Origin: Bradyrhizobium erythrophlei
GTDB lineage: Bacteria > Pseudomonadota > Alphaproteobacteria > Rhizobiales > Xanthobacteraceae
Assembly: GCF_900142985.1 (NCBI RefSeq)
Contig: NZ_LT670849.1
Span: 2,108,001 to 2,172,000 of the forward strand
Direction of reading: 5' to 3'
DNA length: 64,000 bases
In this document: piece by piece, positions 28,442 to 37,175 of the stretch
How positions within the stretch are numbered: position 1 is the first letter of the stretch
Layout: every line of letters begins with the position of its first letter
Translations under genes and position numbers: made by a program
The notes under the pieces: generated by a model
Seen by the model: the letters and a program-made list of their open reading frames with translations, nothing else
Told to the model about the DNA's origin: nothing
Databases searched by the model: none

Positions 28442-28671
28442 CCCTTAGTGCCCATCCTTGCTGGCGCAAAGTTCGGCCGAATGTCCGCCCCGCGTGTTCC
28501 GCACGCCTTGCAGACGAAGCGCGGCTCAAGATCGGATAGTCGGAGATCGTCAGGCCATCCATCCGCGCTGATCTTCAGGTGATGGCTGCAACGGTAGTCG
28601 GAGCAATAAATCAGGAGGCCGTGCACGCCGGACTGCCGCATCTCTCCAAGGGTGATCTTTTGCTCACGCAT
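28435..28671 (-). CDS. Small zinc-binding protein, SDYRCSH type
   Basis: A 78-residue protein with IYCSDYRCSHHLKISADGW and the knuckle FVCKACGTRGADIRP, giving four cysteines for a zinc site. Homologous short proteins are very common in Bradyrhizobium and relatives, in both core and mobile DNA. First gene of a three-gene minus-strand operon. Function unknown. Confidence 0.75.
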   Translation of the reverse strand: MREQKITLGEMRQSGVHGLLIYCSDYRCSHHLKISADGWPDDLRLSDLEPRFVCKACGTRGADIRPNFAPARMGTKGW

Positions 28672-29131
28672 CCCCTATTGATTCCGGGGATCGCGACGAG
28701 AGTCGAGCCGCTAGGGATTGGGGCAGAGCCGCGCCGCTAGTATGTGGCTTGTGCGGCATGTTGCAGATGAGCAACGGGTAGTACAGCCACCATGCTTTTC
28801 GTTCGGATTCGTGATAGAACCCCGACACGATTGATGAAGACAAGAGCCACCTAGCAAATTGTTTCTAAATGCTATACAAGGTTGGAACTGATTTCTAGAC
28901 CAAAGCAATTTTGAATATCGCCGCGTCGGGACACGCGGCACCGGGGACACCAAAACAATCTAACAGTTCGGCGCAGCCGCATAGTGCGCGGAGCGATGAC
29001 GGCCGCTTGGGCGGGAGTAACCGTCAGTTAACCCCCAGATTATCTTTCAGGTGCTAAACCCTACTCCACGGCGCGACCGAATACGCACCTAGCGATAAGA
29101 AACGCTTTTTACACAGAGAGGAACCCCTAAA
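28672..29131. other. AT-richer intergenic region, nothing recognised
   Basis: The gap lies between the divergent zinc-protein operon and the gene at 29132. It must hold both promoters. No tRNA, repeat or protein of recognisable character was found. Confidence 0.4.
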
Positions 29132-29629
29132 TTGAAACTCCTTCCGGTTGCCGACGCACCCAAGTTCGTTAAAGACATCGAGCCCGGTGTGATGTTCTGC
29201 CTAACGCATAAGACTGAAAAATGTTTTGGATGGAAATGCATAGAAGTCGGCACCAACTACGCCTACTTGGTCTTTTCGACACCTTTTAGAAACGTTCAAG
29301 CTTTCGAATTGGTGGATGCCGAACCGCTTGCGGATGAAATCGGAATTCCATTTACTGACGCAAAGTTACTGCCGAATTCCGCGACAATGGAATCTGCAAG
29401 GACGCCAGAAGCAAAAGCTGGAACGCTGCTCGTAAGCCCCAACGATGCCGGCTTGGTTGTGACGAAACAACATCAATCATTTATTTTAAGCTTGGACAGC
29501 GGTCAATTGAGTCCAGCAAATGCTGCGGCGTGGGTTTCCTATCCAGCCTGGGAAATCGTCAGCCCGGTCGATCCAAAAAATGTCGAGAAGGGAACCAGCA
29601 TTCTTACATTTTCCGCCCACCCGGCATAG
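29132..29629 (+). CDS. Hypothetical element protein
   Basis: A 165-residue protein beginning at TTG (GAGAGGA ahead): LKLLPVADAPKFVKDIEPGV. It is beta-rich, with no membrane segment or known motif. About 45% GC in a sampled line, lower than the flanking chromosome. It precedes another unknown gene on the same strand. Function not recognised. Confidence 0.6.
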   Translation: MKLLPVADAPKFVKDIEPGVMFCLTHKTEKCFGWKCIEVGTNYAYLVFSTPFRNVQAFELVDAEPLADEIGIPFTDAKLLPNSATMESARTPEAKAGTLLVSPNDAGLVVTKQHQSFILSLDSGQLSPANAAAWVSYPAWEIVSPVDPKNVEKGTSILTFSAHPA

Positions 29630-29783
29630 GAAGGCGCGCGTTGGCGCTACGTTTATTTTCATTCGTGCCCGCCAAGCGTTTCGTCGGATAATTAATTTCA
29701 ACAACACCGCGATCAACACGGGACGCGACCCGACATGCCGAACGGCAGCGGGAATATTTTGGAAAAGCAAAGGCAAAACAACT

Positions 29784-30938
29784 ATGGACGACGCACCTAC
29801 TAACGTCACCGGCGACCCGATTACGTGCCCCGTTGTTCTCAATCTTCTGGCCAAGCCGCTCTTCGCAGAACGCCGTTCTGGAATCGCAACGAAAACTTTC
29901 CTGCCGGGTGAGAGCAAGCGAGACGGCGTACCGTTCAAAGCATCGCCAGCAATTCCATATCTCGGCCCGCCGAAACATCGCGAACCGAACGATAGGCAGA
30001 GGCGCGGCGCGTGGCAGTTGCAAGAAGAATATCTCAAGGACCGGCTTGGAAGGAATAAAGAAGAGAACAGCCGACTTTGGAATACTGCAATCTGGATCGA
30101 CCGCCACTATCGAGTTTTAATGACGCCAGCAAAGGCGCTCCCACCTTTGAATATCTATGTCGGCGACAAAATATCGCAAAGCAGGGAGGGAACGGGAGCG
30201 CCAACCGGGCCGGATGATGAGGCACCTGATGAAGCTGCAAACGAAGGATTCGAATTCGAAAGTATTAACGTTGGTGATGAGGGTGGCAAAAGCGGTATGC
30301 GCGTAATGGACGAGCATGGAACAACCCGCCGTCTTGAAATCAAGGCCGATGACTACTCAGTGATACGCCTCCTTGATGCGCTCAATGAAATTGACGACAG
30401 GTCGAAGATAGATGTTAGCGGTCTAATTCGCGAAGCACCGCCTCTTCTGCCTCAAACAGATTTTCCAAGTTCCGACCAACGGGCCGAGTCGGGCCAGATT
30501 GTTCGCATGTTGAAGTTGGAGATGCGTTCGCTATGGCACCCCGTTATTCGCGCCATTGCGCATCACGCAACAATGAGCAGTCTTGGAAAAACGCAGGGAG
30601 TGGGAGACGGCGTTGCCGCAGCGGTCGGACGCCAACGCGTCATTGAAGGATTGCGGGTGGCGGAGTCGATCAGGAAGGGGCGGGGGCGACCTGAATTCGT
30701 TTCACGACGCACGTTGGAGCCGTCTTACAGCGTCACGACGTGCCTATACGGAATCCTTAGAGACATATTGACTCACCTTGCAGGGGAGACATTAGACAAT
30801 CGCCGCGCTACTTGGCCGCCCTATCGGGATTGGCCCGCCTCATCTTGCTACATTAACGGGAAGAGCTTTTTGCGGTCTATGCCATTCGCAGCAAACGACA
30901 ATCACGGTGCCATCGCAACAATTTGCGACGCTGCATAG
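29784..30938 (+). CDS. Large hypothetical element protein
   Basis: A 384-residue protein. The N-terminal half is Pro/Arg-rich (GPPKHREPNDRQRRGAWQ); the middle is acidic (PDDEAPDEAANEGFEFE), and the C-terminal part is helical with HPVIRAIAHHATMSSLGKTQG. The frame is open further upstream to 29520, but ATG 29784 is the first start after non-coding-looking sequence; the ribosome site is weak. No family recognised. A regulatory or replication accessory role is possible from position only. Confidence 0.55.
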   Translation: MDDAPTNVTGDPITCPVVLNLLAKPLFAERRSGIATKTFLPGESKRDGVPFKASPAIPYLGPPKHREPNDRQRRGAWQLQEEYLKDRLGRNKEENSRLWNTAIWIDRHYRVLMTPAKALPPLNIYVGDKISQSREGTGAPTGPDDEAPDEAANEGFEFESINVGDEGGKSGMRVMDEHGTTRRLEIKADDYSVIRLLDALNEIDDRSKIDVSGLIREAPPLLPQTDFPSSDQRAESGQIVRMLKLEMRSLWHPVIRAIAHHATMSSLGKTQGVGDGVAAAVGRQRVIEGLRVAESIRKGRGRPEFVSRRTLEPSYSVTTCLYGILRDILTHLAGETLDNRRATWPPYRDWPASSCYINGKSFLRSMPFAANDNHGAIATICDAA

Positions 30939-31026
30939 GCCCCCTCGGGGGGGTCTATCCGAAACCGGTATAGTCTAAGTATGGAAGGAAGAAATTCCTC
31001 CCCGCTTTTCCAAAGCAGACTCCTAG

Positions 31027-31061
31027 CCCGGTCCACCCCGCAGTGGATCGGGTTTTCTTTT
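31027..31061 (+). terminator. Strong rho-independent terminator
   Basis: CCCGGTCCAC (31027-31036) pairs with GTGGATCGGG (31043-31052) over ten positions with one G-T pair and a six-base loop, followed by TTTTCTTT. It ends the transcript before the gene at 31101. Confidence 0.85.
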
Positions 31062-31100
31062 GCCCATCATATTTTCACGTCCAAAACATAGGAGATATCT

Positions 31101-31565
31101 ATGACCGCGAAAGCGGACTTGCTCTTGAGTGCCAGCCAAGTTGCAGCGGTTACCGGCGCTTCTGCAAGATTGCAGGGACAGCGCTACGCGCATCACATTT
31201 ACACACATTCAGCGGGCGACTCGATCCCGTGTGGCCACGGCGACGATCGCTATGTGACCATCGGAACAGCTTATCGGATTGCGATCATCGAAGCTTGCGC
31301 CAAGGCTGGCGTTCAAATCAGGACCGCAGCCAAGTCGGCCCTTCTCTTCGCGGAAGACCAACGCACACGGCACGCCAATACGCTTTTCGATTTTTGCCGG
31401 ACCTTGATCGTAATCAAAGAAGGCAACGCCACGATCGTGGCCGCGCCGTTTGACGCGTTGCTTACCGACGTTTGTGGCAAGGACGGTGCGTTCGTCATCG
31501 ATTTGGGGCCGATCATCGCTGACGTAAATCAGAAGCTTTCTCAACTCAAGTCAAGGAAACAATAA
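31101..31565 (+). CDS. Hypothetical protein with helix-turn-helix-like N-terminus
   Basis: A 154-residue protein. The start LLLSASQVAAVTGASARLQGQR resembles the first helices of MerR/excisionase-type DNA-binding domains; the rest is not recognised. Its stop codon shares one base with the next start (TAATG), so it is translationally coupled to the 31565 gene and then to the prohead protease. Possible regulator, low certainty. Confidence 0.6.
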   Translation: MTAKADLLLSASQVAAVTGASARLQGQRYAHHIYTHSAGDSIPCGHGDDRYVTIGTAYRIAIIEACAKAGVQIRTAAKSALLFAEDQRTRHANTLFDFCRTLIVIKEGNATIVAAPFDALLTDVCGKDGAFVIDLGPIIADVNQKLSQLKSRKQ

Positions 31566-32260
31566 TGCCTTTCTATCGCAGCCCGACAAACATTGACCCT
31601 CTCGCGCCTATTCACATCACGAGCGCGAACCTAACTCGCCTCGCGAACGCGCTGGATGCGCGTCGGCAAGATCGCCTTAACCTTGGCGCTGAATATCGCG
31701 TGCTCGCGAACCGTTTGCGGCCGGACATTGGTCCAAGCGTAGTGCGCTACGAGCGGCCGGTAGAAAAAGCGACCATAGACCTAACTGATCACCGTCCGGT
31801 GCCGGGTAAAATCGACACGGCTGGTGCCATCGACGAAGACACGCGTCGTGCTGACGACGTGGCCCGCATCGAGCGGGGCGAGTCTCTTGAAGACCTGCCA
31901 GATATCAGGACTCAAATGAATCACGTCGCACGTAAGGCTCAGGCTACCGAAGTGGTGATTGAGAAACTTGAGGCTGAGTTTCGCATAGAGCACGCCAAGC
32001 TTTCAGCGGCGTACTGTAAGCCTCTGAAGCCCAAGCACGACGCCGACATGAAAAGGTTTTTCAAAATGTTAGGCGAGGCTTACACAGTCTACTCAGAAAT
32101 GCAGAAGACGAAGCGGGACTTGGTGGAAAGCCAGATCGGGTTCGGCGGCCTATTCGGTGTGAACCTTGATTTCCTTCGCAGCGAAGATGTTCGGACCGCC
32201 TTTAACGAAGCGAAGGCGGCGGGTTACGTCGCTTCGATTCCAGATTTGTTACGCGTGTGA
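31565..32260 (+). CDS. Hypothetical coiled-coil protein upstream of prohead protease
   Basis: A 231-residue protein with a long helical stretch near residues 120-200 (RKAQATEVVIEKLEAEFRIE). It overlaps the prohead protease gene by four bases (GTGA). Position directly before a prohead protease would fit a scaffold-like or protease-partner role, but no portal or scaffold family was recognised. Confidence 0.6.
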   Translation: MPFYRSPTNIDPLAPIHITSANLTRLANALDARRQDRLNLGAEYRVLANRLRPDIGPSVVRYERPVEKATIDLTDHRPVPGKIDTAGAIDEDTRRADDVARIERGESLEDLPDIRTQMNHVARKAQATEVVIEKLEAEFRIEHAKLSAAYCKPLKPKHDADMKRFFKMLGEAYTVYSEMQKTKRDLVESQIGFGGLFGVNLDFLRSEDVRTAFNEAKAAGYVASIPDLLRV

Positions 32261-32799
32261 CGTACAGCGGACTTGTTCTGCATGGATATGGATTCCGGTT
32301 CGATACGCTTTATCGTCACAACGATCGATGGAATTACATCTCACCGGGCGCGTTCGATGAGTCGTTGAAATCGGCTCACGTCGTCCGAATGCTCCTAGAG
32401 CACAACGACGATCTTGAGTTTGGCAACTCACAATCAAATCTGATTTTGCACGCAGATGAGTATGGGGTGGCCTTTAGATGCCACCTTCGGAAAGATAAGA
32501 TCAGTGAGCATGTCACCGCTCTTGCTCAGAGTAAGGCGTTCCTAGATTGCTCTATTGGCTTTACATACGCAGCGTCTAATACGACGACACATACTGTAAG
32601 TCAGAATCCGGTTCATTTCATTAGCAAAGGTGAGCTTCAGGAAATCTCTTTTCTGAGGGCCGGGGCTTGTCCTGAAACCAACGCGACGTTGGAAGATGCC
32701 GATAAGTGCGGGCCGCTCTTCTCGGACTGCAAAGCTTCGCGGCTCGTGAGCGACAACAAGTTCAATCACCTTATACGAACGTTACGGGATATCGAATAG
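32257..32799 (+). CDS. HK97-type prohead protease, copy 1
   Basis: A 180-residue serine protease of the HK97 prohead protease family (U35). The catalytic pair is visible as H49 in VRMLLEHN and S99 in FLDCSIGFTY; YISPGAFDESL is the family N-terminal block. Such proteases cut the capsid scaffold during head maturation. It starts at GTG overlapping the previous stop. No capsid or portal gene is nearby, so the target is probably a helper phage protein or an element protein (inference). Confidence 0.88.
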   Translation: MTYSGLVLHGYGFRFDTLYRHNDRWNYISPGAFDESLKSAHVVRMLLEHNDDLEFGNSQSNLILHADEYGVAFRCHLRKDKISEHVTALAQSKAFLDCSIGFTYAASNTTTHTVSQNPVHFISKGELQEISFLRAGACPETNATLEDADKCGPLFSDCKASRLVSDNKFNHLIRTLRDIE

Positions 32800-32848
32800 T
32801 TTTAAGACTCCCGCTCTGTCGTCATCCCGAGCAGAGTGGTGATGCGAG

Positions 32849-32884
32849 CGCGGACAGCATCTATTGACGGCGGTGCTGTCCGCG
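32849..32884 (+). terminator. Hairpin after the first prohead protease gene
   Basis: CGCGGACAGCA (32849-32859) and TGCTGTCCGCG (32874-32884) form a perfect 11-base stem. There is no clear T-run, so it may be a terminator or an mRNA-stability element. Confidence 0.5.
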
Positions 32885-32977
32885 TACCGCTAAGATTTAC
32901 TTAGACAACCCGACGCACGCGGGCATTTCGTCCTTAACCCCTGCCGGAATTTCACCGGCTACTTTGAAAAAGATAAA

Positions 32978-33307
32978 ATGTTTGAATTACGAAAAACTGA
33001 CTGCGCCGAATCCGTTAGCTATGGATTGAACCTCACAAAGGATTGGCGAGATAAAATGACGGCCCGCTATTCAGATCCGCGCAATGCTCGCGGAGCTGAG
33101 TGTCTGGCGAAGTTGGCAGCCGAAGCGGCTGGACTAAGCGACGCGGATTACATGCAACTTCAACCCTACTTCGAATCTGGCGGTGCTCCTTGGCGAGCCG
33201 CCATTAGCAAAGCAGCTAGGGCTGTGGGATTTAAGCACCGGATCAAGGATTTCCCAACCTTCGTTGAACACCTCATGGAAGTTCTCAATGAACCGGTGGC
33301 AGCGTGA
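32978..33307 (+). CDS. Small element protein before the replication ATPase
   Basis: A 109-residue (or 83-residue, if starting at ATG 33056 after GGCGAG) helical protein with LSDADYMQLQPYFESGGAPWRAA. Its stop overlaps the next start (TGATG), so it is coupled to the ATPase gene. No family recognised; an accessory role in replication is inferred from the coupling. Confidence 0.55.
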   Translation: MFELRKTDCAESVSYGLNLTKDWRDKMTARYSDPRNARGAECLAKLAAEAAGLSDADYMQLQPYFESGGAPWRAAISKAARAVGFKHRIKDFPTFVEHLMEVLNEPVAA

Positions 33308-34791
33308 TGGCTGCTCTGCCCGTGAAGGTTTCAAGTATCGCTTCGGCGGAAGTCAGACCGCGTCGAAATACAGATGCGGAAATCGCACTAAGAAAAGTTC
33401 TTTCTGACTGGAAAGGTGACTTCGTCAATGACGCCTGTCATGCCGCAACCCAAATAGGGAGTTTTCACTCCGGTGGCTGGCTCGGACACAAGGCCAAGGA
33501 GATTGTTCTTGAAGAATTTGATCTCAGGAAAGTGGACGATATCCACTGGTCAACGGTGCATGCAGCGTTCAAGAATGGCTGCGACGCCGTTATTACTCCC
33601 GCACAGCTAAGGGCCAGGTATCTTCCCGTTGCTGCCAACGATAACGAGTTTTTCGAGCCAACCGTTTTCGAATGGGAAGACCCTGCTTCAATTCCGGTGC
33701 GTGACTGGATTTACGGCAGACACCTGATACGCCGTCACGTCTCGGCGACCATTGCGTCCGGTGCAGTCGGAAAAACATCGCTCAAAATCGTTGAAGCATT
33801 AGCCCTTGCTACGGGCCGTCCCCTGCTCGGCCAAGATGTGCCCAAACCTTCGCGGGTTTGGTTGTTCAATCTAGAAGACGACAAGGTTGAACTTCGCCGC
33901 CGCGTCAGTGCGGCAATGATTCACTACAATATCAAGCCAGAGGATATTGGGGACAGGCTGCACATAGATGGCGAGAAGTCGTTGGTCATTACTAAGACGA
34001 CGCGCACGGGAACAATCATAAATGTCCCGGTGGTTGACGCCGCAATTGAGGCCGTCGAAGCCTTGGAAATCGATGTTCTGTTCGTGGACCCCTTCATAAG
34101 CAGCCATGACGCCCCCGAAAGCGATAGCGGAGCGATGGACTTGGTTATGAAGTCCGGCTGGGTCCGCGTGGCTCGCGAGGGCAATTGCGCCGTGGAGCTA
34201 TGCCATCACACGACGAAGGCAGACACTTCCAGTGGAATGGCAACCGCTATGTCCGGGCGAGGCAGCGGTGCGGTGGTCTTTGCTTGCCGCTCTGTGATGG
34301 TTCTCAACCCGATGACCCACGAAGAGGCCAAAGCTGCGGCGCTTCAAAGTCCATCGGGCTATTTCAGCGCGAAAGATGACAAGCAGAATCTGACACTCAA
34401 GACCGGCAGCCGCGATTGGTACAAGATGGAAAGCGTTTCGCTCGGCAATGGCGGTACAGGTAATCTTTCCGGTCTGCGGTCGGACAACATCGGCGTTGTC
34501 ACCCGGTGGCAGTGGCCGACCCAAGCTTCATTTGTGGAAGGAGTTACGAGCCAGCAACTGCTATCTATCCAAGATCGACTCAAGGCCGGGGCATACCGCA
34601 AGGACCCACAGGCGAAGGCATGGGCTGGCTATGTGGTTGGCGAGGTACTTGGGCTCGGCTCTACGAAAGAAGTGATGACGGGCCACGACAAGCAGCGTGT
34701 CAGGCGGATGTTGGATACGTGGCTCAAAGACAAGCAACTCGAAGTCTACGAGCAAAAGGTCAATCGCGAATTTAAGGAATTCATCGCGTGA
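33307..34791 (+). CDS. RecA-like replication ATPase (RepA/AAA_25 family)
   Basis: A 494-residue protein. An N-terminal domain (1-120) is followed by a RecA-fold ATPase with Walker A IASGAVGKTSLK (about 150-160) and Walker B EIDVLFVDPF (about 254-263), then CHHTTKADTSSG. A C-terminal DNA-binding-like tail ends it. The family includes plasmid RepA hexameric helicases and satellite primase-helicases. It probably drives replication of the excised element; a large palindrome follows 60 bases after its stop. Confidence 0.85.
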   Translation: MAALPVKVSSIASAEVRPRRNTDAEIALRKVLSDWKGDFVNDACHAATQIGSFHSGGWLGHKAKEIVLEEFDLRKVDDIHWSTVHAAFKNGCDAVITPAQLRARYLPVAANDNEFFEPTVFEWEDPASIPVRDWIYGRHLIRRHVSATIASGAVGKTSLKIVEALALATGRPLLGQDVPKPSRVWLFNLEDDKVELRRRVSAAMIHYNIKPEDIGDRLHIDGEKSLVITKTTRTGTIINVPVVDAAIEAVEALEIDVLFVDPFISSHDAPESDSGAMDLVMKSGWVRVAREGNCAVELCHHTTKADTSSGMATAMSGRGSGAVVFACRSVMVLNPMTHEEAKAAALQSPSGYFSAKDDKQNLTLKTGSRDWYKMESVSLGNGGTGNLSGLRSDNIGVVTRWQWPTQASFVEGVTSQQLLSIQDRLKAGAYRKDPQAKAWAGYVVGEVLGLGSTKEVMTGHDKQRVRRMLDTWLKDKQLEVYEQKVNREFKEFIA

Positions 34792-34851
34792 TCCGCCAAA
34801 CCTGCGGTACCCGTAGGTACTGCAAGTGTTGTGCAGGTGTAGCAACTACAG

Positions 34852-34896
34852 TGCCGCACCACCCCCACCCTTTCTTAGGGTGGGGGTGGTACGGCA
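34852..34896. repeat. Long near-perfect palindrome after the replication gene
   Basis: ACCACCCCCACCCT (34858-34871) and AGGGTGGGGGTGGT (34877-34890) pair perfectly around the loop TTCTT, and TGCCG / CGGCA extend the stem beyond one mismatch. No T-run follows on either strand. It lies between the convergent ATPase and HDO genes. It could be a bidirectional terminator or part of a replication origin. Confidence 0.8.
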
Positions 34897-35043
34897 GTGA
34901 AGGGAAGAAAAATAAGGGTTTGGCAAAGCCGCCCAATGACCGCTGCCGGGGGGAACCCAGAAGCGGCGGTATGGGGACAAAACCGACGCGATTGACCCAT
35001 CACGCAAGTCGTGAGGCTTCTATAGAATCGAGCTTTCCTTCGG

Positions 35044-35772
35044 CTATCGAGCAGAAGCGACTATAGCGCGCTCGAACGCTTCGTCCCACACGGGAAGCGG
35101 GTACACCTGGTGAAAATAGTCAAAACAGCGGAACATTGCCGTTGGGCTTTCAGGATAACGCGTTGCCACGTCTAATATCAGGTGCTTGATAAAAACGGCG
35201 TGCTTAGCATCCTCTGTTGCATGCTCGATAATGAAGCGGAATCCGTCTGTTGGTAGATCCCGAGCTTTGATAAGAGGCAGCAAAGCTGCTGTAGCCAGCG
35301 CTGTGAGCTCCTCAAAAAGATATTCCGCACCTAAATACCCTAAGGGATCTTCCAACATCGCCATACGCCACCAAACCGCGGCAACCGCAAATGTGGCAGG
35401 TGAGGGCTTTGCTTGTACCTGCGGCTGGCCCCCCAGTTTCTGATGGTCCTCGGCCGCCCAGATGCCGTGCTCGGCCTCTTCCGCCTTATGACCACATAGA
35501 GCCTGGATCAGCCGGACATCGCCTTTCGGCAAGCGGCCGAACATATGGAATCCCGCTTCCGTGGTGTGAGCCTGATACATGACCACAGAGCGAAATATCT
35601 CTCTAATGAACCTGACAATGTCTTCACGCGGGGTATTAGGATCGTGAAGGAATTTCCATCCGCGCCACTCCTTGACCTGCGAGAATACCTTTTCGACTCG
35701 AGCATCGAGCTCGTTAAAGGTCGCGTGGGCTTCTTCCGAGTATTTTCCTGTCTCTTTTGCTACGTGATTCAT
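35044..35772 (-). CDS. Heme-oxygenase-fold diiron oxidase (HDO family)
   Basis: A 242-residue helical protein of the iron-containing redox enzyme / HDO superfamily (relatives: UndA, CADD, BesC). Candidate metal ligands are E98/E101 and H102 in KAEEAEHG, E150/E154 in AEYLFEEL, and H184, D188, H191 in HATEDAKHA, matching the H-x3-D-x2-H end motif. Such enzymes use O2 for oxidative cleavage or decarboxylation of amino acids and fatty acids. Its ATG overlaps the stop of the FeeM-like gene by four bases, so the pair is one coupled operon. The substrate is unknown; an acylated product of the partner is the obvious guess. Confidence 0.8.
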   Translation of the reverse strand: MNHVAKETGKYSEEAHATFNELDARVEKVFSQVKEWRGWKFLHDPNTPREDIVRFIREIFRSVVMYQAHTTEAGFHMFGRLPKGDVRLIQALCGHKAEEAEHGIWAAEDHQKLGGQPQVQAKPSPATFAVAAVWWRMAMLEDPLGYLGAEYLFEELTALATAALLPLIKARDLPTDGFRFIIEHATEDAKHAVFIKHLILDVATRYPESPTAMFRCFDYFHQVYPLPVWDEAFERAIVASAR

Positions 35773-37175
35773 GCGCGCACCTTACTGCTATTTCGAAATG
35801 CAAAAGCATCGAACACTCTTAGAAATATAGAGCGAACAGCGGAAAGCGCTTCTCTATTCCGCAGATTCAATATCATTACAACCAGATCGCCCGCGAATTC
35901 GTCGTGGTAACTGTCGCTGTGCTGAATCCAACCCATTTTTTTGAAAAGCCGGACATAGGCTGGTTTCGTAGACATAACGGCATAGTTAAACCCGCTAATC
36001 ATTGCTACTCGAAAGGCCTCCTGGACCAGAGGAACTAATTGAAGACGCGCTCGGATGCCCTTCGCCAAAACAAGTTGCGAGCAGAGCACAATTTTACCGT
36101 AGTCCGATGGGGCGAAAGGAATGTGTGAACGCAGTCGCAACAAGGAGTCGCCTTGGAGTGGATCGTTGGCTTTCGACAGTCGAACGCCCCCTACGCACTT
36201 CGTGCGGACAGTCGCAACAATATTCACGCTATCCAGATCAATTGGCTCGAGGAAGCAGCGGCTAGATGGGTCGGCGTATGGAGACAACTTCGTGTCGGTT
36301 TTGAAATTCATCAAATATCGAAGCTCGCCTATCTTTCGCAGGTCCTGTGATGTCTTTACCAGCGAGACGCTATATTTGAACATCGAAGCATGAAACTTTC
36401 TGCCCTCATCTTTGAGAATTGGCCACCCGGCCGCCGCTCGATCGAATGAAAACGCCCCGACAATAGCATTCATTTTTGGCTCAGGCCCTTTGCGAAACGT
36501 AAGTGCATCATAAACTCGTAGGAATATGGAGCGAGTAGAGGAAAGAACTTCTCTGTTCCGCAGGTCCAGTATTAAGACGCTCAAATCGCCGGCAATTTTT
36601 TCTCGGTATCCTTCTCCAAACGGGATGAACCCCATTTTTTTGTAGAGCGGAACAAGGGCCGGACGTGCAGATAAGACGGCGTAGTCAATTCCATTTGTAA
36701 GCGAAATTCTGAAAGCCTCTTGAAGAATGCCAGATATTTGAAGTCGCGCGCGTACAGAGTTTGCTAAAACTAACCGCGAGCATACGACCACTTTATCGTA
36801 GTCGGCTGGACTGAAAGGAGTGTGCGAAAGTAATCGAAACAGATACTCATCGTCAAAAGCATCGCAGGCTTTGGTCAATCGAAGGCCCGCTATACATTCG
36901 CCGCGCACCGTTGCTGCCAAGTTCACACTTCGCAGGTCAATTGGTTCAAGAAAACAACGCTTAGAGGAGTCCGCGTGAGCGTAAGGTTTTTTGTCTTGTT
37001 CGATATACATCGAGTATCGGAGCGCGCCGATCTTTGTCAGCCCTTCCGATGTTTTTAAAATCGTTATTGCCCGTTTGATTGTCCAAATACGCCTCTTACG
37101 TTTGGCGTCATTTTTAAGAACTGGCCAAATGCGCGCGACTTGATCGAGCGAAAATGTTCCGGCCACATCATCCAT
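35769..37175 (-). CDS. Tandem-duplicated FeeM/LuxI-like N-acyltransferase
   Basis: A 468-residue protein made of two full copies of one domain: residues 1-234 and 235-468. The second copy still begins with its own methionine (MNAIVGAFSFD against MDDVAGTFSLD). Matching blocks in both copies include RCFLEPIDL, RARLQ, LQEAFR/VQEAFR, KKMGF/KKMGW, and IFLRVYDA/IFLRVFDA. The pattern LRYSMYIE... RLTK... SRLVLA... fits the FeeM N-acyl amino acid synthase branch of the GNAT/autoinducer-synthase fold, which uses acyl-ACP. Sampled lines are 40-45% GC. It is first in the operon with the HDO gene. Confidence 0.75.
   Translation of the reverse strand: MDDVAGTFSLDQVARIWPVLKNDAKRKRRIWTIKRAITILKTSEGLTKIGALRYSMYIEQDKKPYAHADSSKRCFLEPIDLRSVNLAATVRGECIAGLRLTKACDAFDDEYLFRLLSHTPFSPADYDKVVVCSRLVLANSVRARLQISGILQEAFRISLTNGIDYAVLSARPALVPLYKKMGFIPFGEGYREKIAGDLSVLILDLRNREVLSSTRSIFLRVYDALTFRKGPEPKMNAIVGAFSFDRAAAGWPILKDEGRKFHASMFKYSVSLVKTSQDLRKIGELRYLMNFKTDTKLSPYADPSSRCFLEPIDLDSVNIVATVRTKCVGGVRLSKANDPLQGDSLLRLRSHIPFAPSDYGKIVLCSQLVLAKGIRARLQLVPLVQEAFRVAMISGFNYAVMSTKPAYVRLFKKMGWIQHSDSYHDEFAGDLVVMILNLRNREALSAVRSIFLRVFDAFAFRNSSKVRA

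Noticed and set aside
34788..35066. 92-codon frame spanning the large palindrome
   Set aside because: The translated hairpin gives His/Pro and Gly/Trp runs; no ribosome site or known family supports it, though a real short product cannot be excluded.
35769..37175. Classical LuxI homoserine lactone synthase
   Set aside because: The fold is related, but no LuxR partner is present and the conserved LuxI N-terminal motif is not seen; the FeeM-like group fits better.
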